Source: Acidiferrobacterales bacterium (GTDB lineage: Bacteria > Pseudomonadota > Gammaproteobacteria > Acidiferrobacterales > SZUA-150). Taken from it: 50,612 nucleotides of DNA. This document shows positions 16,162-25,892 of the stretch, in pieces (within the stretch, counting starts at the first letter, position 1; each line of letters begins with the position of its first letter). The stretch lies in the NCBI GenBank assembly GCA_947258385.1, contig CAMYII010000040.1, positions 1 through 50,612 of the forward strand, written 5' to 3'. The translations under genes were made by a program, and so were the position numbers. The notes beneath the pieces were generated by a model that searched no databases, had not been told where the DNA came from, and was given only the letters and a program-made list of their open reading frames with translations.

Positions 16162-17575
16162 ATGACTCGAAACAAAAAACTCAGCTTACTCACCTTATCG
16201 CTGTTGCTGCTCATGGCGTGCGCCACGCCCAGGCCGGATCTGAAGCGCCTGTACGAAGTCAGTTCCTCTGACCATGAGCAAAACCCGGTCATTCTCATCC
16301 CCGGTGCATTCGGGACCAAACTAAGGACCGTCGGCGACGGAAAAGTCATCTGGCCGGGAAACCTCGTTGACATTTTTTTCAGCGATTACCGCTCGATCGC
16401 TGTCAACATCGACCCCCCCAACGCTCGAAGCCGACCACACAACCACCGAGGCGTTCGCCTTGTTCGATCGCGCCTTGGGCGTTGACTTCTATGGCCGGAT
16501 TCTGCGCGTGCTCGAATGGGCAGGTGGCTATACGGCGGGAGCGGCGGGAACACCGGTCCTCAGCAACAGTCCGCGTTATTATGTCTTTGTTTACGACTGG
16601 CGCCAGGACCTGGTCAAGAGCGCGGCTGAGCTCGACCGGTTTATCGAGCAGATACGAAAGGATTATCGCCGATCTGATCTGCGAGTCGACATCATCGCTT
16701 ACAGCCTCGGCGCGCCATTGGTGCGGTATTACGTGCGCCATGGCGGCAACGACGTGCTCGACCAGACATCATTCCGGCCGAACTACCACGGTGCGGCAAA
16801 GATCCGCAAGGTGGTCCTGTTCGGCGCGCCCAATCTCGGCTCGGTCAGCGCCTTGCAGAATTTCATGAAGGGCTACAAGATCCCGGTCGGATTCGGGACC
16901 ATCCCCGTCGAAGTCCTGGCGACGATGCCCAGCGCCTATCAACTGCTGCCGCATCCGGACCGCGACTGGATGATCACGCCCGAGGGCAAGAAGTTCACCC
17001 GCGACCTGTATTCGGCGGACATCTGGCGTGAGTACCAATGGTCGGTCTTCGATCCGGTGGTCAGAGAACGGGTCTCGCGGTGGTTTGTTGATGAGACCGA
17101 GGCGCGACGCTATTTACACACGCTGGAGAAGTTTTTCGAAAAACAGCTGCGGCGGGGCCGAAACTTCCATCGCGCCTTGTCCGTACCATTGGAGGGATTA
17201 GCAGTGCGTTACGTCGTCTTCGGCGGTGATTGTGAGTTGACGCCCGCCCGCTGCCTGATTGAACAGGTCGATGGAAAGACCGTCGTGCGACTCCGGCCCG
17301 AAAAAATCGTCAATCGCATTCCCGGCGTGGATTATCACAGGCTGATGCTGGAGCCCGGCGACGGGCGTGTGACCAAGCCGTCGCTGCTCGCACGAAACGC
17401 CTTGGACCCTTCAGTACCGGGCATGGACAGCGGCACCTTCCCGCTCGCGTATTCGGTGTTCCTGTGCGTGGAGCACTCGCAGCTTACCGGGGATGTCAGC
17501 TTTCAGGACAATCTCTTGAATGTACTGCTTTTGCAGGAGACCACGGAAGACAGAATGAACAAACGGCCGCGCTAA
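16162..17575 (+). pseudogene. Lecithin:cholesterol acyltransferase-like lipase, frameshifted at a C7 run
   Basis: Two overlapping frames encode one protein. The first (from ATG 16162) gives a lipoprotein signal with lipobox LLMAC followed by 'NPVILIPGAFGTKL', the oxyanion strand. The second continues with 'ALFDRALGVDFYGRIL', nucleophile motif 'IIAYSLGAPLVRYY' and 'PSAYQLLPHPDRDW' of the LCAT/PF02450 family. The switch lies at seven Cs (16413-16419); with six Cs the reading would be IDPPTLEA in one frame and the protein would have about 470 residues. This may be a true mutation, phase variation by slippage, or a sequencing error. The gene's 3' end overlaps the convergent lipase by 4 bases. Confidence 0.75.
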
Positions 17576-18348
17576 GACCCGGCACCGGACGCACCGGCAA
17601 GTGTGCTTTCAATGTCGGACCTGTCGAAACGCCCGTGATCCAGGAAATGAACCACTTGTTCCATCACCTCACGCCCCTTCATGATAAAGACGTGACTGCG
17701 TGGCACCACCAGGAAATCATCCATGCCCTCGACCTTGGTGCGCTCGACCGCGACCCTGCCGTCATCCGCCCCTGGAATCCATGATGACAGGATAGGGTTC
17801 ACGGTATTGTTTCCGGCGATGACACCGAGCTCAAAATCGACGGGGCCCAGCGCATTGGGAACACTGCCTGGCTCGGTCCCCAGTTGTTGCCCCGCCGGTC
17901 CGAAGATGGCCCTGTAATGAAAAGTCCCACCCATCTGGTCCACCAGCTCACAGCCCTGATTGGGCGGCGCGAGCATGACCACCCGGCCGAGATCCGGGAT
18001 GTCATTGTCTTTGAGATAGGCGCGCAGAATGACGCCGCCCATGGAATGGGTCACGAAGTGCACTTTCCCGTTCACGCGTTCGCGGTAGCGGTCGATCTGG
18101 TCTCCGACTTGCCGGGTCAGCACCTCAATGGGGTAGCGCGTGGAAGGATAACTAATATTGATGACATCGAAGCCCTGGCTGGACAAATACGCTTCCAACT
18201 TGTTCATCGACTTGCTGGTGCGCCAGATGCCGTGCAACAGCACGACGTGCTCGTTGCGGGCAGCGGCCGGTGCCGTCGGCAGCGAGGCGCAGCCGCTGAC
18301 ACTGAGCAAAGATAGAACAATCAGGCTAATGGTGAATCGAACGGGCAT
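17572..18348 (-). CDS. Alpha/beta hydrolase lipoprotein (triacylglycerol lipase-like)
   Basis: 258 residues from ATG 18348. A lipoprotein signal with lipobox VSGC places it at the membrane surface. Seen: oxyanion motif 'HVVLLHGIWRTSKSMNKLEA', nucleophile 'KVHFVTHSMGGVILRAYL' (H-S-M-G-G), and a C-terminal 'HVFIMKGREVMEQVVHFLDH' with the catalytic histidine. This matches the EstA/PGAP1-like lipase group. The gene is convergent with the LCAT-like lipase and overlaps it by four bases, so two envelope lipases sit tail to tail. Confidence 0.83.
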   Translation of the reverse strand: MPVRFTISLIVLSLLSVSGCASLPTAPAAARNEHVVLLHGIWRTSKSMNKLEAYLSSQGFDVINISYPSTRYPIEVLTRQVGDQIDRYRERVNGKVHFVTHSMGGVILRAYLKDNDIPDLGRVVMLAPPNQGCELVDQMGGTFHYRAIFGPAGQQLGTEPGSVPNALGPVDFELGVIAGNNTVNPILSSWIPGADDGRVAVERTKVEGMDDFLVVPRSHVFIMKGREVMEQVVHFLDHGRFDRSDIESTLAGASGAGS

Positions 18349-18667
18349 TATCAAAGATGATCTGAACGACGCCCCCGGACGGCAGGTGGGCGATCTCTAG
18401 CATTGGCCGCAGGGAACAATGTTGAACTTTCTAAAGGAGTGTAGCAGAAGATCTCAACCGCATCATTTCAAACTGCCGCACAATCCGACAAGCCGGCGGC
18501 GGAACGGGACGGGCGATGGCATGAGCGCTTGCCGCCGGTCTTCAACAGCTCTGTACAAGCACCGCTGCCCGGGCGCACCGACAGACCGGGTTTTCGCTTG
18601 GGCGCCCCTGTCATTCACGGCACCGCTGTAATACCCTGTGTCCTATCGCCCAAGCCGGGACGCGAGC
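18349..18667. other. Divergent intergenic region before putA
   Basis: 319 bases between the lipase and putA starts. No repeat, hairpin or recognisable promoter is seen. An in-frame GTG at 18638 could extend PutA by ten residues. Confidence 0.3.
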
Positions 18668-21600
18668 ATGCTCTTCGAGACCGGACACACCCCTGTCCCT
18701 GGGGCGCGGGATGCCATCCGCTCCGCCTACCGCGAGGCGGAACCGGACGTGCTGCTGCCCTTGCTGGAAGCGGCGCAATTGCCCGACAAGACCATGCGGC
18801 GGGTGCTCGCGCGTGGCCGGCGGCTGGCGCAGCGAAGCCGGGAGTTGCTGCAGCGCCACCGCGGCGTCGAAGCCGTCATGCAGGAATACGATCTCTCTTC
18901 GGAGGAAGGCGTACTGCTGATGTGCCTGGCCGAGGCGCTGCTGCGTATCCCCGACGCCGAGACCCAGGAGCAATTGATCCGCGACAAGCTGGCCCGCGGC
19001 CATTGGGACGAGCATCTCGGCCGCAGTGATTCGCTGCTGGTGAACGCCTCGACCTGGGGGCTGATGCTGACCGGCCGCCTGGTCGCGCTCGCGTCCGGGA
19101 ACAACCACGACCCCAGGGCCGTGTTGCAGCGCCTGGTGGCGCGCGCCGGCGAGAAGGTGGTGCGCGTGGCGCTGGCGGAATCGATGGATATCCTGGCGCG
19201 TTATTTCGTCATGGGCACCACCATCGGACAGGCCTTGCAGCGCACGCGCGATGCCGGCGGGAACCACCGGTATTCCTACGACTGCCTCGGTGAAGCGGCC
19301 TGTCACGCGCAGGATGTGGCGCGCTATTTCACCGCTTATTGCGACGCCATCGACGAGATTGGCGCACAGGCCGCCGAAGGCGCCGGTGGGTTCGCGGGCC
19401 CCGGTCTCTCGGTCAAGCTCTCGGCGTTGCATCCCCGTTATGAGTATGGCCAACGCGGCCGCGTGCTGGACGAGTTGATCCCGCGGGTGCGCGCGCTGGT
19501 CCTGGCGGCGCGCGGTGCCGGCATCGGCATCACCATCGATGCCGAGGAAACCGACCGCCTGGAGTTGTCACTCGATGTCTTCGAGGCGGTGTACACGGAT
19601 CAGGCACTGAACGGCTGGGAGCATTTCGGCCTTGCGGTCCAGGCCTACCAGAAAAGCGCCATGCCGGTGCTGCGCTGGCTGGCCGAATCGGCCGCTGCGG
19701 CGAATCGACGCATTCCGCTGCGCCTGGTCAAGGGGGCGTATTGGGACAGCGAGATCAAACGTGCCCAGGAAGGTGGGCTGGATGGGTACCCGGTCTTCAC
19801 ACGCAAGAGCGCCACCGATGTCTGTTACCTCGCCTGTGCGCGCTATCTCCTGGAGCATACGGACGTATTTTATCCCCAGTTCGCCACCCATAACGCCCAC
19901 ACGGTGAGCTATGTCCTGGAGCTCGCCGGCGCCGATATCGGCTATGAGTTCCAGCGCCTGCACGGCATGGGCGAGCCGCTGTACCAGGCCCTGGCCGACG
20001 AGCAGGACCAGGTCCCGTGCCGCGTGTACGCCCCCGTCGGCAGTCACGAAGAGCTATTGCCTTACCTGGTGCGTCGTCTGCTCGAAAATGGCGCCAATAC
20101 CTCGTTTATCAACCAGCTGGCCGATGAGAACCTGCCCATCGAAAAGGTCATCACCGATCCGCTGACTCGCCTGCGTGCGGTCAAGGCCACGCCGCATCCG
20201 CGCATTGCCCTGCCCGCCGCGCTCTACGGCGACCAGCGCCGCAATGCCCGTGGCCTGGACCTGAGCGACCCCTTGGCGCTGCTGACACTGGATCGGGCGC
20301 TGCAAGCGGCGCTGGCACAGGACTGGTCCGCCGCCCCGCTCGTGGGCGGCGAGGCGATCAGTGCGCCCGCGCGACCGGTGACCGATCCCGCGGACCGGCG
20401 CCGCACCGTCGGCTTTGTACAAGAGGCCGATGCGGCCTTGCTCGCCCGGGCGCTCGAGCTCGCCTCCCGCGCGGCGCCCGGCTGGGATGCCACGCCCGCC
20501 GGGGAACGGGCGGCGGCGCTGGAACGCGGCGCCGTGCTGCTGGAACAACACCTGGCCGAACTGATGGCGCTCAGCATCCGCGAGGGCGGCCGATGCGTGG
20601 CCGATGCGCTGGCGGAAGTGCGCGAGGCCGTGGACTACTGCCGGTATTACGCGCAGCAGGCGCGGCGTGCGTTCGGCGCGCCTGTGCCGCTGCCGGGGCC
20701 CACGGGCGAAGACAATACCCTGCGGCTGCACGGCCGCGGCGTGTTCGCCTGCATCAGCCCGTGGAACTTTCCGGTGGCGATTTTTGTCGGCCAGGTCGCG
20801 GCCGCGCTGGCCGCGGGCAATGCCGTCATCGCCAAGCCCGCGCGCCTGACGCCGCTGACGGCCCACCTCGCCATCGGTTTATTGCATCAGGCCGGCATCC
20901 CTGTCGACGTGTTGCACTATCTGCCCGGCAGCGGCGCGGCCTTGAGCACGGCCCTTCTCGCCGATCCGCGCCTGGCGGGCGTGGCCTTCACCGGCTCGAA
21001 CGAGACCGCCTGGACGCTGCACCAGGGCCTCGCCGGACGCCGGGGCCCCATCGTGCCGCTGATCGCCGAGACCGGCGGCCAGAACGTGATGATCGTCGAC
21101 AGCTCGGCGCTGCCGCAACAGGTGGTGCATGACGTGCTCGGCTCGGCCTTCAACAGCACGGGCCAGCGTTGCTCCGCGTTGCGGGTCTTGTTCGTCCAGA
21201 CCGATATCGCCGATCGTGTCATTGACCTGCTCGCCGGCGCCATGGACGAGCTTCGCATCGGTGATCCGGCGCTGTTGTCCACCGACGTGGGACCGGTCAT
21301 CGATGCGCAGGCCCAACGCACGCTCGCCGGTCACGTCGCGCGCATGAGCGCCGAGGCCAGGCTGGTCAAGGCGCTGCCGCTGCCACTGGCGACCGAATAC
21401 GGAAGCTATTTCGCACCTTACGTGTTCGAGATTGATTGTCTGGAGCGGCTCGAGCGCGAGGTCTTTGGCCCCATCGTGCACGTGATACGCTTCGAGGCAT
21501 CGGCGCTGGACCGGGTGATCGATGCCGTGAACCGCAGCGGTTATGGCCTGACCCTAGGCGTGCACAGCCGCATCGAATCGACCTGGGAGCGCGTGCGCCG

Positions 21601-21811
21601 CCGCGCCCGCGTCGGCAACATCTATATTAACCGCAATATGATCGGCGCCGTGGTCGGGGTGCAGCCGTTTGGCGGTGAAGGCCTGTCCGGGACCGGCCCC
21701 AAGGCCGGCGGCCCGCATTATCTTCAACGCTTCGCCACCGAACGCACTGTCACGATCAACACCGCTGCCGTGGGCGGCAATGCCGGGCTGCTGTCTATGG
21801 ACGAGGAATGA
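18668..21811 (+). CDS. putA: Bifunctional proline dehydrogenase / P5C dehydrogenase PutA
   Basis: 1047 residues from ATG 18668 (1057 if GTG 18638 is used). It oxidises proline to glutamate at the membrane with FAD and then NAD. Residues about 1-160 form the helical arm and there is no ribbon-helix-helix, so it is a non-repressor PutA. The barrel PRODH domain contains 'LSVKLSALHPRYEYGQRGR', 'RLVKGAYWDSEIKRAQ' and 'QFATHNAHTVSYV'. The aldehyde dehydrogenase domain starts near 520 and carries 'ACISPWNFPVAIFVGQVAAA', catalytic Glu in 'IAETGGQN' (about 800) and catalytic Cys in 'STGQRCSALRV' (about 834). The proline transporter PutP is encoded 16 kb away. Confidence 0.95.
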   Translation: MLFETGHTPVPGARDAIRSAYREAEPDVLLPLLEAAQLPDKTMRRVLARGRRLAQRSRELLQRHRGVEAVMQEYDLSSEEGVLLMCLAEALLRIPDAETQEQLIRDKLARGHWDEHLGRSDSLLVNASTWGLMLTGRLVALASGNNHDPRAVLQRLVARAGEKVVRVALAESMDILARYFVMGTTIGQALQRTRDAGGNHRYSYDCLGEAACHAQDVARYFTAYCDAIDEIGAQAAEGAGGFAGPGLSVKLSALHPRYEYGQRGRVLDELIPRVRALVLAARGAGIGITIDAEETDRLELSLDVFEAVYTDQALNGWEHFGLAVQAYQKSAMPVLRWLAESAAAANRRIPLRLVKGAYWDSEIKRAQEGGLDGYPVFTRKSATDVCYLACARYLLEHTDVFYPQFATHNAHTVSYVLELAGADIGYEFQRLHGMGEPLYQALADEQDQVPCRVYAPVGSHEELLPYLVRRLLENGANTSFINQLADENLPIEKVITDPLTRLRAVKATPHPRIALPAALYGDQRRNARGLDLSDPLALLTLDRALQAALAQDWSAAPLVGGEAISAPARPVTDPADRRRTVGFVQEADAALLARALELASRAAPGWDATPAGERAAALERGAVLLEQHLAELMALSIREGGRCVADALAEVREAVDYCRYYAQQARRAFGAPVPLPGPTGEDNTLRLHGRGVFACISPWNFPVAIFVGQVAAALAAGNAVIAKPARLTPLTAHLAIGLLHQAGIPVDVLHYLPGSGAALSTALLADPRLAGVAFTGSNETAWTLHQGLAGRRGPIVPLIAETGGQNVMIVDSSALPQQVVHDVLGSAFNSTGQRCSALRVLFVQTDIADRVIDLLAGAMDELRIGDPALLSTDVGPVIDAQAQRTLAGHVARMSAEARLVKALPLPLATEYGSYFAPYVFEIDCLERLEREVFGPIVHVIRFEASALDRVIDAVNRSGYGLTLGVHSRIESTWERVRRRARVGNIYINRNMIGAVVGVQPFGGEGLSGTGPKAGGPHYLQRFATERTVTINTAAVGGNAGLLSMDEE

Positions 21812-21926
21812 GTGGTCCCCAGTACGCCAGAATATACATCCACATCGAAGCATTGAAACGTCGGCTGCGGTGCTGCCAGAAGCGTGGCATCGCGGCATGA
21901 ACACGCGTGATCAGCTTTGGCCGCCG

Positions 21927-23087
21927 CTAGGCCTCTACAATAATAAGCGGCACATACATCTCCTGCTCGCTCTGACCGCCGTGCACTCCAGTATGGACAT
22001 ATGGGCGTTCCCCGAGCACGCTGTCCTTGATGGTGTAGTTCTCGCGCATCACCAGGGTGTAATCCCCGATCCGCTCCTGCAGCCGCGGGTGCGGCGGCCC
22101 CAGGCCGAAATAGCCCTGCTCGAGCAGCTGCTCGCTGTGATACAGCGCGACGCAGCCGGCAAGCGCCTCTTCGACATAGCGCTCGAACTGCTGCCTCTTG
22201 GCCGGATGGATATAACAGTAGGCGAAGCGGCGCTCCCCGCACAGCGGCAATCTCAGCGTCCCGGCAAGCACCGGATGTTGATCCAGGTGGATCGCGCGCT
22301 CGGGGGCCGTATCAATAATGCCGTGGTCGGCGGTGACGACGATCAAGGTTTCACTGCCCCGTATCGTGCTGACAAAGCGGCGGAACGCCGCGTCCAGCTC
22401 GGCGAAGTGGTCCCTGACCTGAACGCTGCCGATGCCGTGCTCGTGCGCGAGCCCGTCGAGCTCCGGCCAGTAGCTATACACATATTTGCGCGCATCGTTT
22501 TCACGCAGGATCCCTTTGACGGTGGTGAACATCTCCTTGAGCGAACCATACCCCCTGACCTCGGCCGCGCCGGCGTGGGCGCGGTTGAAGTCGGAATCGG
22601 CGATCCGTTCGGGGCTGACCACATAGGAGCGCGTGACTAGCCTGTCAAACAGCGGCGAGGGCCGGAGCAGCACGGCCGCCTCGATACCCGACTCCGAGAG
22701 CGGCGGCCCGCCGTGCCTGGGCCGGAACGGCAAGACGGTAATGACGCTGCCCAATTCCCTGAAATAGGTGAACCAACCGGTAATCGCATGCTGCTGCGGC
22801 GCCATGCCCGTCAACATCGTGGTGATGGCGCTGGCCGTTGTCGGCGGGCAGACAGAGGTGATTCGCCCTTTGACGTGCTGATGCAGGGTGCTGCCGGCGC
22901 CGGGGCCCGTCAGGTAATCGTGGCCGAGACCGTCGATCACCAACAATACGACATTCCTGGCGTTGCGCAGACGCGCCGGTTCCAACTGCCGCAGCGGGGC
23001 GTAGCGCGGAGCCTCGGTCCCCATGTCCGCCTCGATCGAGGCGATCAGATTGACGATACTTCCGCCCTGGTAGTCCGGTAGGAGCAT
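21927..23087 (-). CDS. Type I phosphodiesterase / nucleotide pyrophosphatase family protein
   Basis: 386 residues from ATG 23087. It belongs to the alkaline phosphatase superfamily (PF01663): the first metal-binding strand 'VVLLVIDGLGHDYL', the nucleophile region 'CPPTTASAITTMLTGMAPQQ' where a Thr is the phosphate acceptor, 'SYWPELDGLAHEHG' with metal ligands, and 'LIVVTADHGIID' plus a late 'HTGVHGG'. No signal peptide is visible, which suggests a cytoplasmic location. The natural substrate is unknown. The frame runs much further upstream antisense to the R3H ATPase gene; that part is a shadow. Confidence 0.85.
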   Translation of the reverse strand: MLLPDYQGGSIVNLIASIEADMGTEAPRYAPLRQLEPARLRNARNVVLLVIDGLGHDYLTGPGAGSTLHQHVKGRITSVCPPTTASAITTMLTGMAPQQHAITGWFTYFRELGSVITVLPFRPRHGGPPLSESGIEAAVLLRPSPLFDRLVTRSYVVSPERIADSDFNRAHAGAAEVRGYGSLKEMFTTVKGILRENDARKYVYSYWPELDGLAHEHGIGSVQVRDHFAELDAAFRRFVSTIRGSETLIVVTADHGIIDTAPERAIHLDQHPVLAGTLRLPLCGERRFAYCYIHPAKRQQFERYVEEALAGCVALYHSEQLLEQGYFGLGPPHPRLQERIGDYTLVMRENYTIKDSVLGERPYVHTGVHGGQSEQEMYVPLIIVEA

Positions 23088-23221
23088 GATTCGGTCCGCC
23101 CTTGATTCGCAGTGCGCGCCTTCAATCCCAATGCTATCGGAGTTCTCGGGGCGGAACCAGCCGCCCCGGCCAGGATCCTTGTCGCTACAGGGCCGGCAAC
23201 ACCGGCCGCCGCGAAACGGTT

Positions 23222-23250
23222 TTATCGGCGGGCCGCCGCCCCCATATAAT
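23222..23250 (+). promoter_or_regulatory. Promoter candidate with consensus -10 box
   Basis: TATAAT at 23245-23250 is a perfect -10 hexamer. The -35 region about 17 bases upstream (TTATCG/TTTATC near 23221-23227) is weak. Transcription would begin around 23257, the first base of the leader hairpin described next. Confidence 0.5.
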
Positions 23251-23256
23251 GAAAAC

Positions 23257-23296
23257 GCTCGCGGTCGGGTGACCGACTGCGAGCCCCGGAGGGGCT
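23257..23296 (+). promoter_or_regulatory. Leader with two stacked hairpins covering the ribosome-binding site
   Basis: Hairpin 1: GCTCGCGGTCGG (23257-23268), loop GTGA, CCGACTGCGAGC (23273-23284), 12 bp with one mismatch. Hairpin 2: AGCCCC (23282-23287), loop GGA, GGGGCT (23291-23296), a perfect 6-bp stem that contains the GGAGGGG ribosome-binding site. The two share 23282-23284, so they compete at their junction. This could regulate translation of the downstream ATPase. Confidence 0.6.
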
Positions 23297-23298
23297 GA

Positions 23299-24846
23299 TT
23301 GATATCCATGACCACGCAAACCCATACCGACGATCTGCACTTGCTCGTGGCCACCCTGCCCCAGCGCTTACGGGACGCATTACAGTCGCTGCCACAGGAG
23401 AACCTGCTGGAAATCGTGCTGGATCTGGGCCGGCCGCCGCAGGCGCGCTTTCCGGAACACGCGGTCAACCTGAGCGATGGGCCGGTGAGCGACGAGGACC
23501 TGGAGCACGCGCTGGCGGCGGTGGGCGAATTCGGCGCCGACAACCGCGCGGGCATCGAGGGCACCCTGCACCGGATCTCCGCCATGCGCAACCGCAGGGG
23601 ACGGGTGATCGGCCTGACCCTGCGGGTCGGGCGCGCCGTGTTCGGCACCATCGACCGGATCCGCGATCTGGTGGAGGGCGACGCCAGCATCCTGCTGCTC
23701 GGCCGGCCTGGCGTCGGCAAGACCACGAAGCTGCGCGAAGTCGCGCGCGTGCTGGCCGATGAGCTCAGCAAGCGGGTGATCGTTGTGGACACCTCCAATG
23801 AGATCGCGGGCGACGGTGACATCCCGCACCCGGCCATCGGCAGCGCCCGACGCATGCAGGTCCCGCACCCGGGGCGCCAGCACGCCGTGATGATCGAGGC
23901 GGTGGAGAACCACATGCCCGAGGTCGTCATTGTCGATGAGATCGGTACGGAGGCGGAAGCCATGGCGGCGCGCACCATCGCTGAACGGGGCGTGCAGCTG
24001 ATCGCCACCGCGCACGGCAACACCCTGGATAACCTGGTCATGAACCCCACGCTGTCCGACCTGGTCGGCGGGGTGCAGACCGTGACGCTGGGGGATGACG
24101 AAGCGCGCCTGCGCCGTACACAGAAAACCATCAGCGAGCGCAAGGCGCCGCCCACCTTCAACGCCGTCGTGGAGATCGTGAACTGGGACGAGGTCATCGT
24201 CCATCCCGACACCGCTCAGGCGGTCGATGCCTTGCTGCGCGGCAGCCAGGCCGGCGGCATGCGGCGCGAAGGGGCGGGCGGACAGATCCGCATCGGTGAT
24301 TTCGTCGATGACACGCGACACCCGCGGGGAACCGTCGAACGACCCGCGCGCGCCGCAACCATAGCGGCGGCAACCAACGACGAGGGGCCGGTACGTATCC
24401 ACGCCTACGGCGTCAGCCGTGACTCCGTCGAGCGCGTCATCCGTGATCTCAACCTCGATGCCCGCACGGTGAAACAGCCAGAGCGCGCGCAGCTTATCCT
24501 CGCCCTGCGTTCGCGGGCCGAGGATACACGCCTGCGGCGGGTCATCCAGGCAACCGGGCTGCCGCTGCACCTGGTGAAAAAGAACACCACCGCGCAGATA
24601 CGGCGCCTGTTGCAGAACGTGTTCAACGTGCTGCACGGCATCGAGGAGGACATCGTGGATGAGGCGGTGCGCGAAGCCGAGGCCGCCGCCCAACGCGCCA
24701 TGGATGAAGGCGTGGCGGTGGAGCTGGCGCCCCGCTCCGCCTCCGTACGCAAACTGCAGCACCGCATCGCCACCCGCCATCATCTCGTCGCGGAAAGCAT
24801 CGGCAGCGAGCCACAACGCCATCTAGTCATTCGACCCGTTCAATAA
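23299..24846 (+). CDS. SpoIIIAA/Ycf45-like AAA ATPase with C-terminal R3H domain
   Basis: 515 residues from TTG 23299, 6 bases after GGAGG; ATG 23308 is the alternative and would lie 15 bases from it. An N-terminal domain is followed by an ATPase with Walker A 'LLLGRPGVGKTTKLREVARV', Walker B 'PEVVIVDEIGTEAEAMAART' and 'LIATAHGNTLDNLV', as in SpoIIIAA and chloroplast Ycf45. The C-terminal R3H single-stranded nucleic acid-binding motif is R-K-L-Q-H near residue 483, followed by 'AESIGSEPQRHLVI'. The family is widespread in cyanobacteria and some sulfur-oxidising gammaproteobacteria; its function is not known. The gene is divergent from the phosphodiesterase, which starts 211 bases away. Confidence 0.87.
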   Translation: MISMTTQTHTDDLHLLVATLPQRLRDALQSLPQENLLEIVLDLGRPPQARFPEHAVNLSDGPVSDEDLEHALAAVGEFGADNRAGIEGTLHRISAMRNRRGRVIGLTLRVGRAVFGTIDRIRDLVEGDASILLLGRPGVGKTTKLREVARVLADELSKRVIVVDTSNEIAGDGDIPHPAIGSARRMQVPHPGRQHAVMIEAVENHMPEVVIVDEIGTEAEAMAARTIAERGVQLIATAHGNTLDNLVMNPTLSDLVGGVQTVTLGDDEARLRRTQKTISERKAPPTFNAVVEIVNWDEVIVHPDTAQAVDALLRGSQAGGMRREGAGGQIRIGDFVDDTRHPRGTVERPARAATIAAATNDEGPVRIHAYGVSRDSVERVIRDLNLDARTVKQPERAQLILALRSRAEDTRLRRVIQATGLPLHLVKKNTTAQIRRLLQNVFNVLHGIEEDIVDEAVREAEAAAQRAMDEGVAVELAPRSASVRKLQHRIATRHHLVAESIGSEPQRHLVIRPVQ

Positions 24847-25105
24847 GATTTGCGGATTATCAATAATGCGCTCGAAAAATTTGTCGGCTCGGCTCGCCAC
24901 GCCTGCGCTTGCGCCTTCTCGCAGAAAACGAAAAGGCGTACGATCAGCGTTATTGCCAGGAGTAATCCATGCCCCTGAGCGAAAGGCCGGGCAGCGGAGC
25001 TAAGGCCAGTGCGGGATTGCTGACGGCCGCGCAGCGTGACTGTATCAGAGCCACCGGGCAAATGACCGCGTGGCGACTGAGCAAGCAGCAGTCAGCGGGA
25101 GAGCC

Positions 25106-25414
25106 ATGATGACTATTGACACACCGCCCAGCGTTCTACAGTGGTACCGGCATCTGGACAAGGGCTACCCGTTCAGGATCGTCGCGCTCGACGAGCGCGC
25201 CGGGACCATCGAGGTCCAGCACTTCGACGGCGACCTCGAAGAATTGGATCTGGAGGACTGGCACGAAATGGACATCGAACCCATTGAGCCGCCCGAGGAT
25301 TGGACCGGACCGATGGACGGCATCGAACGGGATGACCTCGGCTATACCGAGACCGAGATGAGCAGTGAAGACTGGTCCGCCCCGCTGCGCGAAGAGGGTA
25401 GCTCGGAAGAATAA
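25106..25414 (+). CDS. DUF6763 family small acidic protein
   Basis: 102 residues from ATG 25106, or 25109 as the next ATG, with CGGGAGAG just upstream. Very acidic, with no signal or membrane segment. Seen: a short beta-rich domain 'VLQWYRHLDKGYPFRIVALD' and 'IEVQHFDGDLEELDLEDWHE', then 'EPIEPPEDWTGPMDGIERDD' and a disordered acidic tail. The wording matches the DUF6763 family of gammaproteobacteria, whose function is unknown. Confidence 0.75.
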   Translation: MMTIDTPPSVLQWYRHLDKGYPFRIVALDERAGTIEVQHFDGDLEELDLEDWHEMDIEPIEPPEDWTGPMDGIERDDLGYTETEMSSEDWSAPLREEGSSEE

Positions 25415-25583
25415 AGGCCCGTCCACGCAAGCGGCGCGTGCACACAGCCATCATGTACCGTCATTCGCTCAATGCCGGTGTTCATCGCGCGCGTCACCGC
25501 TCTTTTGCCGCCAGGCAGTCCTAGGCACCCTGCACGGCGAACCGGGGTGCCGGCGTTTCAGCGCAGGCTTAACGGCGCCAGGC

Positions 25584-25892
25584 CTAGGCCGCGCGCGGCA
25601 TGCCGTGGATCATCTCCTTGAACTTGCCCCAGTCCGTCGCCGCCCACACCTCTGAGTGGGCACGGCCATAGGTGCGAATGAGCGTCGAAACCTTGGTCGC
25701 CGTCTCAATGTCCCCGGCAGCAAAAATATCCAAATAGTCGTAGGGCCCCAAAACGGCATAACTATGGAGCCACTGCACCTCGGGGCATTCGGCGCGGATC
25801 CGTTCCATCGCCTGCTTCTCGAGATCTTCCAGCGATTGGGGGGAATCCGCCGCGGCGGCAGACACGCGAGTGAGCATGATGAACGTAGGCAT
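25584..25892 (-). CDS. GYD domain protein
   Basis: 102 residues from ATG 25892, preceded by a perfect AGGAGG. The GYD family (PF08734) is a small ferredoxin-like, probably cytoplasmic protein: '[20 protein letters not shown]' at the start, '[19 protein letters not shown]' in the middle, where the family name motif GxYD appears as GPYD, and '[20 protein letters not shown]' near the end. Function is unknown. No partner gene is adjacent. Confidence 0.85.
   Translation of the reverse strand: MPTFIMLTRVSAAAADSPQSLEDLEKQAMERIRAECPEVQWLHSYAVLGPYDYLDIFAAGDIETATKVSTLIRTYGRAHSEVWAATDWGKFKEMIHGMPRAA

Noticed and set aside
23088-24212. Long minus-strand extension of the phosphodiesterase frame (total 761 codons)
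   Set aside because: It is antisense to the R3H ATPase, shows no domain, and the ATG at 23087 starts a complete phosphodiesterase.
23380-24822. 480-codon minus-strand ORF
   Set aside because: Shadow of the ATPase gene in GC-rich DNA; no recognisable protein motif and no ribosome-binding site.
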